A stretch of DNA of 64,000 bases. Source: Dipetalonema caudispina. Taxonomy: Eukaryota; Nematoda; Chromadorea; Rhabditida; Onchocercidae. The position numbers and the translations under genes are program-made. The notes under the pieces were generated by a model that was not told where the DNA came from, made no database searches, and was given only the letters and a program-made list of their open reading frames with translations. The stretch's first letter is position 1. Each line of letters starts with the position of its first letter. The stretch covers positions 496,001-560,000 of the forward strand of contig JABVXV010000011.1 of assembly GCA_013365325.1 (NCBI GenBank), given 5' to 3'. Below, in pieces: positions 37,865 to 50,608 of this stretch.

Positions 37865-38544
37865 CATCAAGATCAGGTCATGAAACTACTGTTTTAAGCT
37901 TCAAACGCTATGAAGTAAGTGTTTTCTTCCTTTCTTTCTTTTTTTTTTTTTTTTTAAATTCTGAGCAACAATTGCACAAAATGAGTGCTACCATCTATTT
38001 CTCTTCTATAAATGAGTAGTTTTCAATCTCCATTTGTAACGATGTATATAGTTATCATTCTTGATGTTATCGACACTACTGCTAATACTGAGTATACTAA
38101 GCATTTCTTGTAGAAAACTGATGTACGAGATATCTTGTTGAAAAGTCGATGTGAAACTGATTGCTACTAAGCTTCCCAATTAACACAGATGAATAGTTTT
38201 AATTTTCACTTACACTTACCAAAGAAAATTCGCTACTGCCATTTTTCAATAGCCTTTAAAGCTGGTATAATGACCAGTAGTGAATCCGACAGGCAAATTT
38301 TTTCTGGGAGCTTATTCAACGAAAGCATTTTTGAAAGTATAGATAACCTGTGACAAATTTTTGGAAACTTTTGTTTTCTTTATCAGAGCGGAATTCATGT
38401 GCTTTTCAGATACATCCACTGATTGCATTCTCCTATATATATATATATACAACAAATACAAGTTCACTTTCCAATAACCTCAAGTTTTACTTTTCAGGTA
38501 TGATGTCAGCAAGCTACTCCTCCGCGAGAAATGTGCAGTTATAA
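37865..38544 (+). CDS. 3' exons of an unidentified gene
   Basis: Three exons in phase: 37865-37914 (acceptor TATTTCAG, donor GTAAGT), 38189-38264 (acceptor AACACAG, donor GTATAA), 38498-38544 (acceptor TTTTCAG, ends TAA). The peptide reads SRSGHETTVLSFKRYE, then MNSFNFHLHLPKKIRYCHFS, then IAFKAGMMSASYSSARNVQL. AATAAA follows 50 nt after the stop. The first exon needs a base from an upstream exon; one candidate is at about 37450-37483 (GVSRKRTQGGK frame), unproven. If translation instead began at the ATG of exon 2, the product would be 40 aa. No family recognised. Confidence 0.4.
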
Positions 38545-38593
38545 GTAAACCTCGAAACTAGAGTGGACTGTACCAAATATCTTTCAGAATTTT

Positions 38594-38599
38594 AATAAA
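38594..38599 (+). terminator. poly(A) signal
   Basis: AATAAA, with a second overlapping AAATAAA, 50 nt beyond the TAA at 38542-38544. Confidence 0.55.
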
Positions 38600-40927
38600 T
38601 AAAAGTTTCATGCTTGTGATTACTTTTCAACATTATTTTTGTCATTTATAATCTGAATTCAATATTAATTTATGACGAGCCTTTCAGGAAAATGATGATA
38701 TTTGAAAAATGTTCTTTGTCTGATAAACTTCGTCGTAATTATTTTTCACTTTTTCGACAGGCTTACTTGCCACAAGAACTACCATCACTTATCACATGAA
38801 TGCTGTATTTTAAAGAAAATTAACTTTTTATTTAAATACATGATTCAGATAATGAACAGTAATTGTTTGTCGCATTAATGATGTTCTCAAGTGCACTTAC
38901 TGTTGTTAACAAATCATGCATACTTAAAATCGCTTTATAAAGAAATCAACAAGTTGCTGATGTCTGTCAGCAATATGTCAATCTATAAAACTATTAACGT
39001 GTCATATTGTCGCCATTTTCGTACATTAATAATTCGTCAATCGTACGAACAGAACTGCAATCAATCTTTTCAATCTTGACAGTCAAATCGCATTTTAGAC
39101 TACCATTATGCGTTTTCAATGTCATAGGAAAAATGAATTGCATGCAGACCATGACAAAAAAGCAAAAATTGAAAATAATCATCATTAACCTTTAGCGGTA
39201 ACCGATTTTTCTTTGATAGCAAAAAACTAGTCTCTCGTAGTGTAAACAGAACTTACAATCAGCGTAACATGCAACTTAAAGAAGCTCTAAAGTGTTGAAA
39301 CTTTAAGACAGTTGAGGTGTTGGATTCAGAATATTGAAAGAAGAAAAATTTGTAGAATGAACTAAAAGGTTGCACTTGGTTTTTTGCGCAAAAATAAGCA
39401 AAGAGTAAAAAATTAATGACATGATGGATGTCCAGGGCAAGTCATGAGGGCTCCGCACTGATAAAATAAATGATATTAAAAGCAGAAATTTCAATTTTCC
39501 GCTACGTAATTATACGATAGCGGATGAGACGTTTCTTTTAAAATATTTCAGTATATATATAAAGTTAATTAATGGGAGCGGAAACAGAATGATAAAACTA
39601 AAGCTGAAATAACAAATTGATATTTGAAACCGCATTTATATCGCATTTATCTGCATTTATCTTTCCATCCCACCAAACCTTTCATTTGATTTTGAAAATT
39701 CCCAACCATATGTTTGCACAAATCATGAACTTTTAAGATTGCAATGCCTTCGTTTTATTTTTCATTATCTTACTAAAAATAAAAGACATTTCATCAGACT
39801 AATCCTAAATTTTTAATTAAAAGAAAAACCCGAAACCAAATTAAATATCACAGACTTTCAATTCTTTGAATTTCTGCTCTGCCATTAATGTATTAGTGTG
39901 GGTCTCGATTTCTGTGTCATCATCATGATCATCTTTAATTTCACGCTGTTCATTTGTTCACTTACTTTTAGTTGAAAAATTACAAACAGCTTAACAGAAT
40001 AAATTCATTTCAGGCACCTTGTTCAGCTCATTGAAGATGAAAAAAGCAAGAGGAATTAGTAAAGCTTGATAAATCTTTCAGAAAAGATTTGGGTCATTTT
40101 TTAACGAATACTTCGCGTAATCATTTTCCATTTTCCGTAACAAAATGTAGTTTAAAATTGCAAAAGAAGCCATTGAACATCATCAGTAGGACAAAAAAAT
40201 CTATCCATTTCTCGGAAAATTTATAGGTTGAGAACTATTTGTCTTCTGAGGTGGCCAAGAACAGAATTAATAAACTGTAAAATTTTTAAGTTCAGGAAGG
40301 AAACAAAGAAACAAAAGGTCATACTAATTTAAGTATGCAATTCCTTCTAAACCAATATCTGAGAAAAAATGCATGTACCATCAGCAACAAATTAGTAAAT
40401 TAGAAGAACCTGCATAGTTTTTAAATCAAAAATACACTACTGATAAAGCTTTTATCTATAATATTCAGTTACCGGATAACTGGATTGGTTAGATACTTAG
40501 CAGTCAGGAAAGAAACAAAAGGTCATATTGATTAGAGGAATGAAAAAACAGAAAAGGAAGAAACGTGCAGAACTTTTCAGAGAAACAATAAATTGAGGAT
40601 TTACTTCTTTCCTATGCATCTAAAGCAGATTATAAAGCTTGAATTTCGAACTCCCTGCGAAACTTGTGATTAACAGTTGGATGATTCTGAAAAGTGGTTG
40701 CACTTTCACTTGAAATATGAGAATCGGAGAACGCGGAGGAAAGTTCAAAGTTTCCCACCAAACCGTAAATCTATAAGTGGTTATTCTGCTGTAAGTTCTA
40801 AAAGTTCAGACTACTTTTCGCAAAAAATTTAATTTCTGGGAATACTTATATCCAATCATTTGCTGGACAATCGCATATATGCTCTAACTGGAAAAATTTA
40901 AAAAGGCAGAGGAAATATGCTTAACCT
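38600..40927. other. non-coding spacer
   Basis: No exon chain found. A motif AACAAAAGGTCATA with GGAAAGAAA/GGAAGGAAA in front occurs twice (about 40290-40330 and 40505-40530), a short local duplication. Otherwise featureless AT-rich sequence. Confidence 0.45.
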
Positions 40928-41365
40928 CTAATTACGTTGAAAAAGCAATTTTTTGGGGTTTCTGACTTGAGCACAAACAATAAAAATCCTAGATTCTAGA
41001 CAGAATTGAGGAATTTTCGCCGATGAGATAGTGACGTTTGAAAGTTTCAAATTTATAAGATACATGCAAGTGCTAAAGTCTTTCCATGACGATCTATCGG
41101 CATAACTTATCTTCCTTTTTCCTACGCAATTGCAAGCGTTTTGAGAACATAAAAATTCGACAGGTCCATGAGAACAGGGTTTGCACCGTAACTCGAATAA
41201 ATCCACTGCAGAAGATTGTTGCAACCTATTTAAAATAAATGGGAGAGGGAGTGAGAGCGCCAAGTACCATTTTGAAACAAGTATCGTTTTACTACTGAGA
41301 AGTGTTATTACCTCCTGAAATGTACCAGTTTTTCTTGATTTGGATTTCTTGGCTTTCGACTTCAT
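40928..41365 (-). CDS. 145-codon frame, hypothetical
   Basis: ATG at 41365 starts MKSKAKKSKSRKTGTFQE, very basic, and the frame runs unbroken to TAG at 40928. Residues about 55-80 hold a Cys-rich patch (RCKPCSHGP, CSQNACNCVGKRK). A good donor (CAGGAG|GTAATA) directly after the basic start and an acceptor (TTTAAATAG) 80-90 nt on suggest an intron. Splicing there would shift to another open frame that ends in EDKLCR. I cannot choose between an unspliced 145-aa protein and a shorter spliced one. No family recognised. Length alone is notable for this composition but not decisive. Confidence 0.35.
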   Translation of the reverse strand: MKSKAKKSKSRKTGTFQEVITLLSSKTILVSKWYLALSLPLPFILNRLQQSSAVDLFELRCKPCSHGPVEFLCSQNACNCVGKRKISYADRSSWKDFSTCMYLINLKLSNVTISSAKIPQFCLESRIFIVCAQVRNPKKLLFQRN

Positions 41366-42637
41366 TTTCGTCGTTCTTGGATCAATAAAGTAAAAACAGC
41401 ATTAGAGGAATTTATACGATATATAACTTTTATTTGCTGTTACTGAGATATGGTGATAACAAGATCAAAAAAATATCAAAACGAATAAATTTTCTTTGCA
41501 AAGTATTGTTGCATTTTTAAAAAAACTAATTCAAAAGGGTAACAATCCCTGAATGAGTAACGATCTTGATCGTTGTTTGCTGCTGCAAAAGTGTTTGAAC
41601 TTACACAGTCAGAAGAAGTCAAAGACCATGGTGCGGATCTCTGTGATAATAAAAAATGAAAAGGGAAAGAGTTCCGATTTCAGGCTCTTGTTTGTCACAA
41701 ATTTCAAGTAAGAAACAAAGACAAACAGAACTCACAACTATGGTACTTACTAATGATTTGTACATTCACATACTTGAAATCCGTATTTTAGATAGGAAAA
41801 ATCAAAAAATTAGTTGAAGTTCAAAATTTTTGAGTTCAACTGTTAAAATCCATCTGTAGTAACACTGTAAATTAAGATGAAAATCATCAGAAGAAAATTG
41901 AAAATCGAGGAACCGTGAATCGAGAAAAATAAGTCAGTGCAAATTAATGTTGTCCTCTCTTTCAGTGTTGCTTTGACTGATCAATGTTGATTTAAAAAAT
42001 GACTTGCTGAGCTAATAATCCGTTTCTTCTGCCTGTTTCATCTTTGCTTCATCATTTCGCTAATTTATTATACATTGTAAAAAACTGTCAAAGGGTTACT
42101 ATTTTGCAATTATTTATCAAAATTTTCTTCAACTTCCCTACCTACTAGCTATTTATTCACTTATCAAAGTTGTTAATTACTTTTAATGTTCATCTTAAAT
42201 TTAAAAAATCTCATTAGAATGCATTAATTTCATAAATCTGCCTTTAATGAAAGTATTTGTTTTGTCCTTCATCGTAGTAATTAACTAATTTTAGCTACGA
42301 GACATAAAAACAAAAGCACATTTCCAAACATACAACATATTTTTGTAGTTGTGACCACTATTGCTATATGAACAGGTGTGGACTGTAGGAGTATGTTGGA
42401 GAAGTAACTGACCTTCAAACATCTACAGATCTCTCTTTCTCCTTTATCCAAATCATACATTTGCAGAAAATCGACCGCTATTCTCTCGTATTTTCTTTAT
42501 CTTACTGCATGACATACATCAATGTATCCATTCATAAAAACACATTGACGAATGAATGTCAGAAGAAGATACAAGGAACACATTTCTGGTACGGTTCAAC
42601 TAATAATTGCGCTCCTCTCCAGTCAACTTATTCTCTG

Positions 42638-45600
42638 ATGATCATCGAACTTCACAGCAAATTTTTTTCGAAATTAAGTTCTCTGATTGCGCGCGAACCA
42701 ATCATTTTAGCGGCAACATGTGTTATGGTACGTTTTCCAACAATCACATCAGATAAGAAATAAATTATAGCCTTTGTTGTTGACAGACACATTTACTGAT
42801 CTTTTGAATGCCTCGCAGAGGATACTATTTTAATGTATCAAGCGTTTACTGTGTGCTTACAACGATTATTTCTCGTAATTCAAAAAGTAAGAAAATTATC
42901 GTCACGAACTTTAAAAGTATTCAGTCGTCAACTGATTCTTACAAACAGCTCTAGAAACTTCACCTTGTAGAAGTTTTCATGAAAATCTGAATATCGGCAT
43001 TAATTCTATCTAAAAATAGCCTTCTCGGACTATGTTGACTCTCGAAATTAAAAGATTGAATCCATTCCAGTTTTCTAATGACAGAGAACAAACGTTCTTC
43101 TTGTTCAATTTGTCTTCCAACCAAAATTGAATTTTATCGCATCTTTAAATTCAATAAGGCTTCATTTTGAAATTTCTTCGTTACAGTATTTATCTTTTAA
43201 CACCATCTCTTTGTGAACTTCAAGTTCTAGTCCTACTGCTTCTTATCAAAAAAAAAAAAAAAAAAAAAAAATCATTCAACATTTCACCTTAATTAGTCAT
43301 TCAAATAAAGTGGTTGTATTGTCGAAACTGAAATTGAAATAAATGTACTGTTGAAAAAAGATTGAAGATTGAAGACAAATACTCTAATTAATAAGTGCCA
43401 TGGAAGGAGCAAAAATTCTGACTGACCTGACAAGTCACTTAAAGTGGCACTTTTTTCTCAAGTATTTTGAAAATACCAATCAATTATGCTTTAAGCTACT
43501 GCACATGTCAGATTGATCTCATTATTAAAACTTACCAAGATCGTTTAGGTTTCCAGCGCTTTAAGTGTGACGATATGACGAATTTAGCCATGACTTGATG
43601 TGTCCTAAGCTAGCTGTTCCCACTTTTTTTACTCGTTTCATTCTACCTTTGTCATATAAGTGATCAATTTATCGAAGATCTCGTTTAGGTTGTATTAGGT
43701 CGTTGGCTGCTCTTTTGACGAAGAGTTTTGTTTTTGGTAAGACGGAATATGATAGGCATTATCCTTCATTTGCCCCCTATCAAGAAGAATTGTTGTTTTT
43801 CAACTTCATCCTACGATTACGACTCATTTCTGTAGTGTTGATACGGTTCTTTTGAGTCTCCTTTTTCAGGAAAAAGTGTTATAAAATTTGAGCTATTCGA
43901 AAATCTTTATTACTATGAATGAAAATCATGGTTTACATTTAGGCGCATATTATCGTTCTTCTAGCTTAATGATATCTATCTGGGCAATGCCATTCAACAT
44001 GCCAACATTTTGCATCATTTTCAAGTTTATTTTTTTGAGATCATTTCTTGAAACATTTCATTGTTTTTACGAGAATTATTGCCAATAAATACTACTCATC
44101 CACGAAAAGCAAACAGCTGAGCTATACTGCACCGATATTCATGCTGTCGCTTTAATTCACTTTGTGGAATGCTATCCATTCGTGATAAACATAAGGAACA
44201 GAGGATTTTTTACTTTATTTTTCTCTCGATCTAGATGCAAATATCCTTTTTACAGCCTGTTTTCCCTTTTATAATCTTTTAAGATACAAGGTATAAACAC
44301 AGTGATATAAAAGGTTTTTTGATTGTTGATGAAGAGGACACAGAAAGAGAAACTGAGAAAGAGATCAAAGAAAAAAAAGCAATCAAATTGAAGAAACACC
44401 AAACTTTTGAAAGACCCTGACTTCTGGATTCGCTTGCTTCTCTTTCTTTGTCTCATACTACCTTTATTTTTATTATACAAAATATAAATAATTTCAGGTG
44501 GCACTAGCGGTGTGTACCGCAAATTTCTATGCGGAGTTCAAAAATGATTTCCGCACAGACTTTTCTACTCCATTGTCAAAATCATGGTCAGAGAGGGAAT
44601 ATTATCGAAGATTTTATAACTTGACGTCCGATCCATATACGGTTATCCTCACTTATTCATTATTATTATTAGAAGAGCTTGCCTCCTCCACTTGTCTGTT
44701 GCTAACTTTTCTAATATTAGAATAAAGGATCATATGCGAAAAATAATCGCAAGGAAATCTATATTTACATAAATTCAGATAGTACTTTTTGGTGAAAGCG
44801 TCGACGGTGGTTCCATGCTACGACCTGATAAGTTTATTGCTATGGAACAAGAAGCAGAACGAGGATTACGTATGCATTTAGTTGGTGAAGAATTTCGGAA
44901 TAGAACACTTGGCTCTTATGTATACCTTTCTTCAAAACCGTTTTATGAAGCTATTTCGGTTAGTATTTCAACGATAGGTACTAAATATCTTTAGTATAAT
45001 CTACCATTCGTTTGAAGACAATATTTCTTTCTTAGTTACTTTGGAGCTTTAGATTTCAAAGTTATTAATCAACTTAGTTTCATTCATGTTTGCTGAAGTT
45101 AAAAAGTAAAAAAATAGGAATATTACAGCCGGTTACAAATACCTTATTCAACGAGGCCAATTTCAGGAAGCGATCAAAATTCAATCAAATGAAAATGCAG
45201 TGCTTGGATATCCAAAGATGAATCTTTATGGTATCAACTTCACAACCAGGAACGTCTTTCGGCGTTATAGTAATGGTTTTGTTGGCATGCTGGTATACTT
45301 CTTCATATTTGTCGATCATCAGGATGTTGTTTCAAGTATAAAACGAACTGAAGTTGAATGGAGCAATAAGCTTAAGGTCTTGTTCGACTGGGCGCAAAAG
45401 AAGTGAATTACTAAATGAGACAAAACAGAAAATAAAGTCTAAGGATATAATTATAACTAAGATATGGAAAATTAAAAAATTTCCGAAATATTTGAAATAA
45501 TATGCTCTAACGATTGAAATTTATTCTCAATAATTTATGCTGACAAATAAATGCTGAATTAAATACAGAGCTAACTGAAATGAATTTTTTTGTTTTCCTG

Positions 45601-48600
45601 ACCACTGTAATTTTTAGCAGTCAAGTGAATCAGGTGTTCGTTTTCAATTATTTGGTGACGAAATTGTAAATAATGAAATATTTATGGGTTCAGTTGGTTC
45701 ACTGCCCTATTTCCTCATTGGTTCACTTGCAATGGTTATCTTCATATTTTTATCAGTTCTCCACTATAATCAGGTTAGTCTTAACTAAATTCTAATTTTA
45801 ATCTTACTTTCAAGAATGAAAAGCGAACTAGACAGTAAGTTGAAAATAACTGCCAGAAATTCAGCTCGAAACTTTTTGCCAAAATAATGAAGGCACTGCA
45901 TTAGGCTGTTACTGACAGTTATGATGGTATTTGAATCTTGCTTGTTAATATGGTAATAATTTCGCTTTATTACTTTGATTATATCAAATTATTTCTGGAA
46001 GCTGACAACCATTGGTATTTTTAATTGAAGTCGAAATTATTGGGATTGTTTCAAATAACTCATCGATTACAATTTCAGACATTTTTGCAAGCGGTTTTTT
46101 TGACGCTATGGACTACATTTTGTCCATGCCTGGCTGGCTTAACATCAGTTGCTGTATTTTCACTCCTAGGCCGCACATTGAATTCATCCATGTTGGCTAT
46201 TGATCTTTCAAATCTACTATTAATGAGCAAATCATTACTAATTTTCCAACTAAGTTATTTTTCAATCAGTGCATGTATTGATTAAAATTTGATACAGACA
46301 GTTTATGGCATCCAAATTTTTGGCCTAAACGTTTTTTAACTGTAAGTATTTACATAACTATAAATTTATGTCACTTACTCTTTCTTTATTAATTTCGTGC
46401 TGAATGCTTTTAATGGCAGAATTTCATTTGAAATTTAGAATGTTTATTTTAGGCTTATCACACCATTCCTGGTATTGGCTGTTGGCGTAGATGATGCATT
46501 TCTAGTACTACACAAATGGTTTACATCTGTTGAATTAGATCCCTCATCTCGCTTAACTTCAGCCCTTGTAGAAATTGGTCCATCTATGACCCTTACATCA
46601 GTTACAAATATCTGTGCCTTTATGGTGAGTGCTAAATTTATTCAATTACTTGTTGAGAATTAAAAATGTGTCGTCAGTTGAAATATAGTAGTTCCAATGA
46701 ACGCATACTACAGGTTGGCAGTTTTCTTTCACCATATGCAATTCGAGAATTTTGCTATTGCTCTGCTCTGGCACTTACGCTTGACTGGATATTTCAAATT
46801 TTAGTCTTTACTCCTGCACTACTGAAAATTTACTCTTGTTCATTCAACGTTTCAAGGAAAAGCAACAAAAGGTTTGTTCTTCAGAAATCACTAGAAGAGA
46901 ACCAGTATAAAATAAAGCAAAATTAGTTAAAATATCTTATCAAAATTTATTTCATGAGCAATTCCATAATAGTGGATCACGCAGTTCGTTATTTTCAGGC
47001 CCAAGATATCTTTCAAAAGTTACTGCGAATTTTTAATGCATCCTGCCACCAGAATCATTTTATTGTGTATTCTTATCCCCTTTTGGATCTGTAGTGTATA
47101 TTTTGCGCTTCGAATGGAAGAAAATTTTACACCACAAAAAACATTCCGATCCGATTCTTTCCTCACTGATTCGTTGCCAACTCTTGAAAGTGTATGCAAT
47201 TCAGATCGAAGTCCAACGATATTTATATCCAGAAGCTTCAAAAACAAAATGATAAAACATCTAGTTTGACTTAAGTTTATTCTAAAAGAAAAAGAAAGCA
47301 CAGTATGCATAATAAACCAATATCCGTTTCATTCTGCTCACTAAGAAATAAAGTGAACCTAGAAAGCACAAAATATATTAGTCTTGTTTTCAACAAAATG
47401 TCATTATATTGAAATGGAATAATTCTCTTATAATTCCATCTATTTTACTATTCTTGTTTTAAACATAAACGAAATGAAAATTTCAGGCCTTTATGGAGCA
47501 TGAACTCTTTCCTGTCTTTATGAAATACATTCCAGACAGGACAACAGAATTATTAGATATTGTGGCACATGTACATGATCTTGACTGCTTATGTCCAAAT
47601 TACAAAACTTGGATTGAAGAATACGCTGCTTTATATGGTCACACAAATGGCACTACTGAAAAGTTCTTTAGAAATATAATGAAATATTTGGATTACAATC
47701 CCGAATTGGCAAAAAATTTAGTTCTGCGATTCGATAGGTTCTTGAAGATTTTATTTGTTCACTTTCTGTATTTAGAAAAAGGAAGGAATTATCAGCATCA
47801 CTGATGTGTTTTTAAAAAAGTCGAAAATTTTCATTCATCAGAAAAACAGAATACTGTTGAGCAACAGAAATTTTTTTGTCACAGCATTTTAAAGAATTTA
47901 CATTAGATTATGATATGGGACAAATTAATTTTATTGTAACAAAGTGTTTATTTTGTCTAGAAATACTGCGACAAAGGTTTCTGTTGCAAGACGGTATCAT
48001 TCTCTTTTTACACACTATAATCGTAAGTCAAAAATTGGAAGATGAAAGTGATTAGTGAAAATTTTTAGCAGTGGAATTGTAAGAGTTGACAAGATATCCT
48101 TTGACTTGTGCATCCATGGATATGGTAGTTGGCGTGATCGAGCTTTTATTCATGAGCAGATCCGGAAAAAGATGCCTGAAGAAATGCTGGTATACGATTA
48201 CGACTGCACTTTATTTGATATCATATTGACAGCTCGAGAAACGATGCTTCAATCATGTGTCATAACATTCATCTCCATGCTTATCCTTTGCACACTGTTC
48301 ATTCCAAGCGTTCGAGCTACTGCATTTGTCCTGCTCTCCATGATTTCAGTCACTACGGGTCTGCTACATTTTCATAAATTACTGAAAAAATTCTTTCATT
48401 TTCATTATCTTCAAGTTATTTGACGTAGTAAGTGGTCCAACGAAGAAGTAAGTGTGGTGGTGAGGGAGAAGGATGGAAGAGGTTCGTGTTATTGACAGTT
48501 TAGATCTGCCACTATAGATTGCATTTCTGGTTCAGAAGTAATTTCATAATAATGTGTATTTCGAGGCAGGTGTCCGAATTATCCTCATCTTGTTAAGTAA

Positions 48601-49249
48601 TCCTCTTGCTGAAACTTTAGTTTCTAATGAAACACTTTTGTTCCGACAACGGATATGTGTTGTGCAAAGTTGTTCTTTCTGAGGTCATTTTAGTTTAATA
48701 TGTAATGATTGTGCAGTATTTACAGGAATAGTGGGTGGTTTAAGTGCTTGGGGTGCTGATATGGATATCATTGTAACCATCAGCGTTGTGATGGCAATTG
48801 GCTTGACAATTGATTATGGGGCACATATAAATTATCACTATTTTGTGATGAATGCAACCTTGCCTCCCATAGATCGAATGTCGTCTTCGCTAGAAGCTAT
48901 CACTTATGCCACCATTCAGGTAAAATACATTTTGGTAGAATTTCCTTTCAACTGCCATTATTCTATTCATATGTTTAACAGGTTACATTTTCTGATTACC
49001 ATTTCAACACTTTTAAGATGAATGTTTTGAACAAAATCATCTGCCTGAAAAAGAATTCAATCTTTTTAAATTTTGGATATATTTTTTGCATAATTTCAGG
49101 CAGCAATAACTACATTTATATGCGTTTTGCCTCTTTACTTTTATAACGTTTACATGTATGTCACATTCGCCGAAACGATCATACTATGTGCAATACTTGG
49201 CTTTCTACATACTGTTGTTGTTATACCTTTTTTGTTGTTGTTCTTCTGA
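42638..49249 (+). CDS. Patched-related protein A (sterol-sensing/RND type), about 777 aa
   Basis: Exons: 42638-42727, 44498-44641, 44779-44958, 45167-45376, 45618-45773, 46079-46191, 46453-46624, 46714-46871, 46999-47191, 47487-47737, 47961-47993 (optional), 48069-48358, 48726-48919, 49100-49249. All phases agree. Family knowledge: nematode PTR proteins are 12-span relatives of Patched/Dispatched, acting in cuticle, epithelia and lipid/sterol handling. Visible here: TM1 after a short cytoplasmic start; first lumenal loop with RTDFSTPLSKSW; sterol-sensing domain with NSSMLITPFLVLAVGVDDAF (GxxxD-type TM4) and IGPSMTLTSVTNICAF; second lumenal loop with a conserved TWIEEYAALYG; TM10 motif AIGLTIDYGAHINYHY; final helices ending FLLLFF. 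Slightly short for the family; the C-terminal tail is almost absent. Upstream open frame 42461-42637 is probably 5' UTR. Confidence in family is high. Confidence 0.9.
43248..43271. repeat. poly(A) tract, 24 nt
   Basis: Uninterrupted A24 inside intron 1 of the first Patched-related gene. Confidence 0.9.
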
Positions 49250-49667
49250 ATTTGATTCTTAGTGTATTTTGTAAAAATTATTATTACATTTCACTATAGA
49301 ACTGTATTCATTCATTATTTCGATGTTCCCAATGTTTTGTTTTGTTGACTCGTGCTAATTTATAGATTACTGATTGGTGATTACATTACATCCAGAAAAT
49401 CTAAGATTAATGAAAATGGTCTCAAATATTTTTGAAAGTATCGAAATGCTGTATCAAAATTAGTTTTAGTCACTAATTTGAAAAATATGAGGAATTAAAT
49501 CCAATCATGCAGGAACGTTTTGCATTAACACATAAGTTAATATGAAATTAAAAAACAAATGGATTTGAAATTCTATTATCTTATCAAATGTAAGGGATAA
49601 AAAAAAATATAAATTTGATAAGAATGAATAAATGATAAATGTGATTGAAATAGTTCACGAATTAGAA

Positions 49668-50079
49668 ATGAGCAAAATTGCAACTCAAGAACTAATAAAG
49701 AAATACACAATCGAAGAAGATAATGCGTTGGAAAAATTGAATATTACTCTCAATCTCTTACAACTGGTAGGCGCTATACATTTAACTGAATAGGGAAGGC
49801 AGGTGGTATTCAGAAGTACCGTCTTTTACGTTAGAAATCCGCTCGAAGTCGATGTACCAGCTCTCGTACACAACGTCTGTTGTGCTTTTTCCAAATCATT
49901 TTTTGAGTATTTCAGCGGGAATCAGATCACCGAATGATACTATCTACTGCCATACATGTTCCAAACGATTACCACGGGTATTCGCTAATGCAGTCATTTG
50001 TTTTCTACTCCTTTTTGTCTTGTGCTATTTCGTTATTGAAATATATCAAGAATATCTAATTTGGGTTTTTAATCCTTGA
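49668..50079 (+). CDS. small single-span membrane protein, 112 aa, three exons
   Basis: Exons 49668-49766, 49803-49878 and 49916-50079, with introns of 36 and 37 nt (GTAGGC...GGCAG and GTTGTG...TTTCAG). Phases 0 and 1 match. The N-terminal part is hydrophilic (MSKIATQELIKKYTIEEDNA), the middle reads VVFRSTVFYVRNPLEVDVPA, then a CxxC pair (YCHTCSKR) precedes one strong hydrophobic helix (ANAVICFLLLFVLCYFVI) near the C-terminus. This fits a tail-anchored or single-pass protein. It sits between the two Patched-related genes on the same strand but shows no homology to them. Other frames over the same DNA are partly open (49852-50079 as one frame), so exon 2 could be read differently. Family not recognised. 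Confidence 0.5.
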
Positions 50080-50608
50080 ATGGTTGATTTTTATTGAAAT
50101 TCTTTTTAATTGTATAAATATTACATTTACATAAAGAAGATTTTGTAGAATATGCCGTACGTCATAAATGAAAGAACATCGTGTCGGTGAATATTAGTTT
50201 TCAAATTGACTTAGTAATAATGATAAGAATGTGTAAATAATTTTTGGGTTTTTACTTGACAATTGATGAATTATATATAGGGCTTTCTTTTTCAAATCAT
50301 TTTACTATAAATGAGTGAGATCGTATGATAAATCAGAAGTACTTGTTTTTCATGAATTCGAGAAGAGACGACTAATTATAAACGAAAACTACTGATAATA
50401 GTAAGAATTGAATGCTATCAGAATCAGTGAAGTTACTAATTTTTATAATTCTAATTATAATGTGTGATTCACTGGATTTCGCTTTTTTGAACAGAATCAT
50501 AATCACACACAATTTCTGCCTTTATTGTGGAGGTGGATTTGAGAAGTTAGCGAATAAGTAAGCCTGAGCCAAAGAGAACTCCTGAAATTTTTCTGAAAGA
50601 AGCTAAGA

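Noticed and set aside
42461..42637. N-terminal extension of Patched-related gene A in the same frame
   Set aside because: Low-complexity for this family and not membrane-like; the ATG at 42638 gives the expected short cytoplasmic start before TM1.
44250..44522. 90-codon minus frame
   Set aside because: Lies over an intron and exon 2 of Patched-related gene A; shadow.
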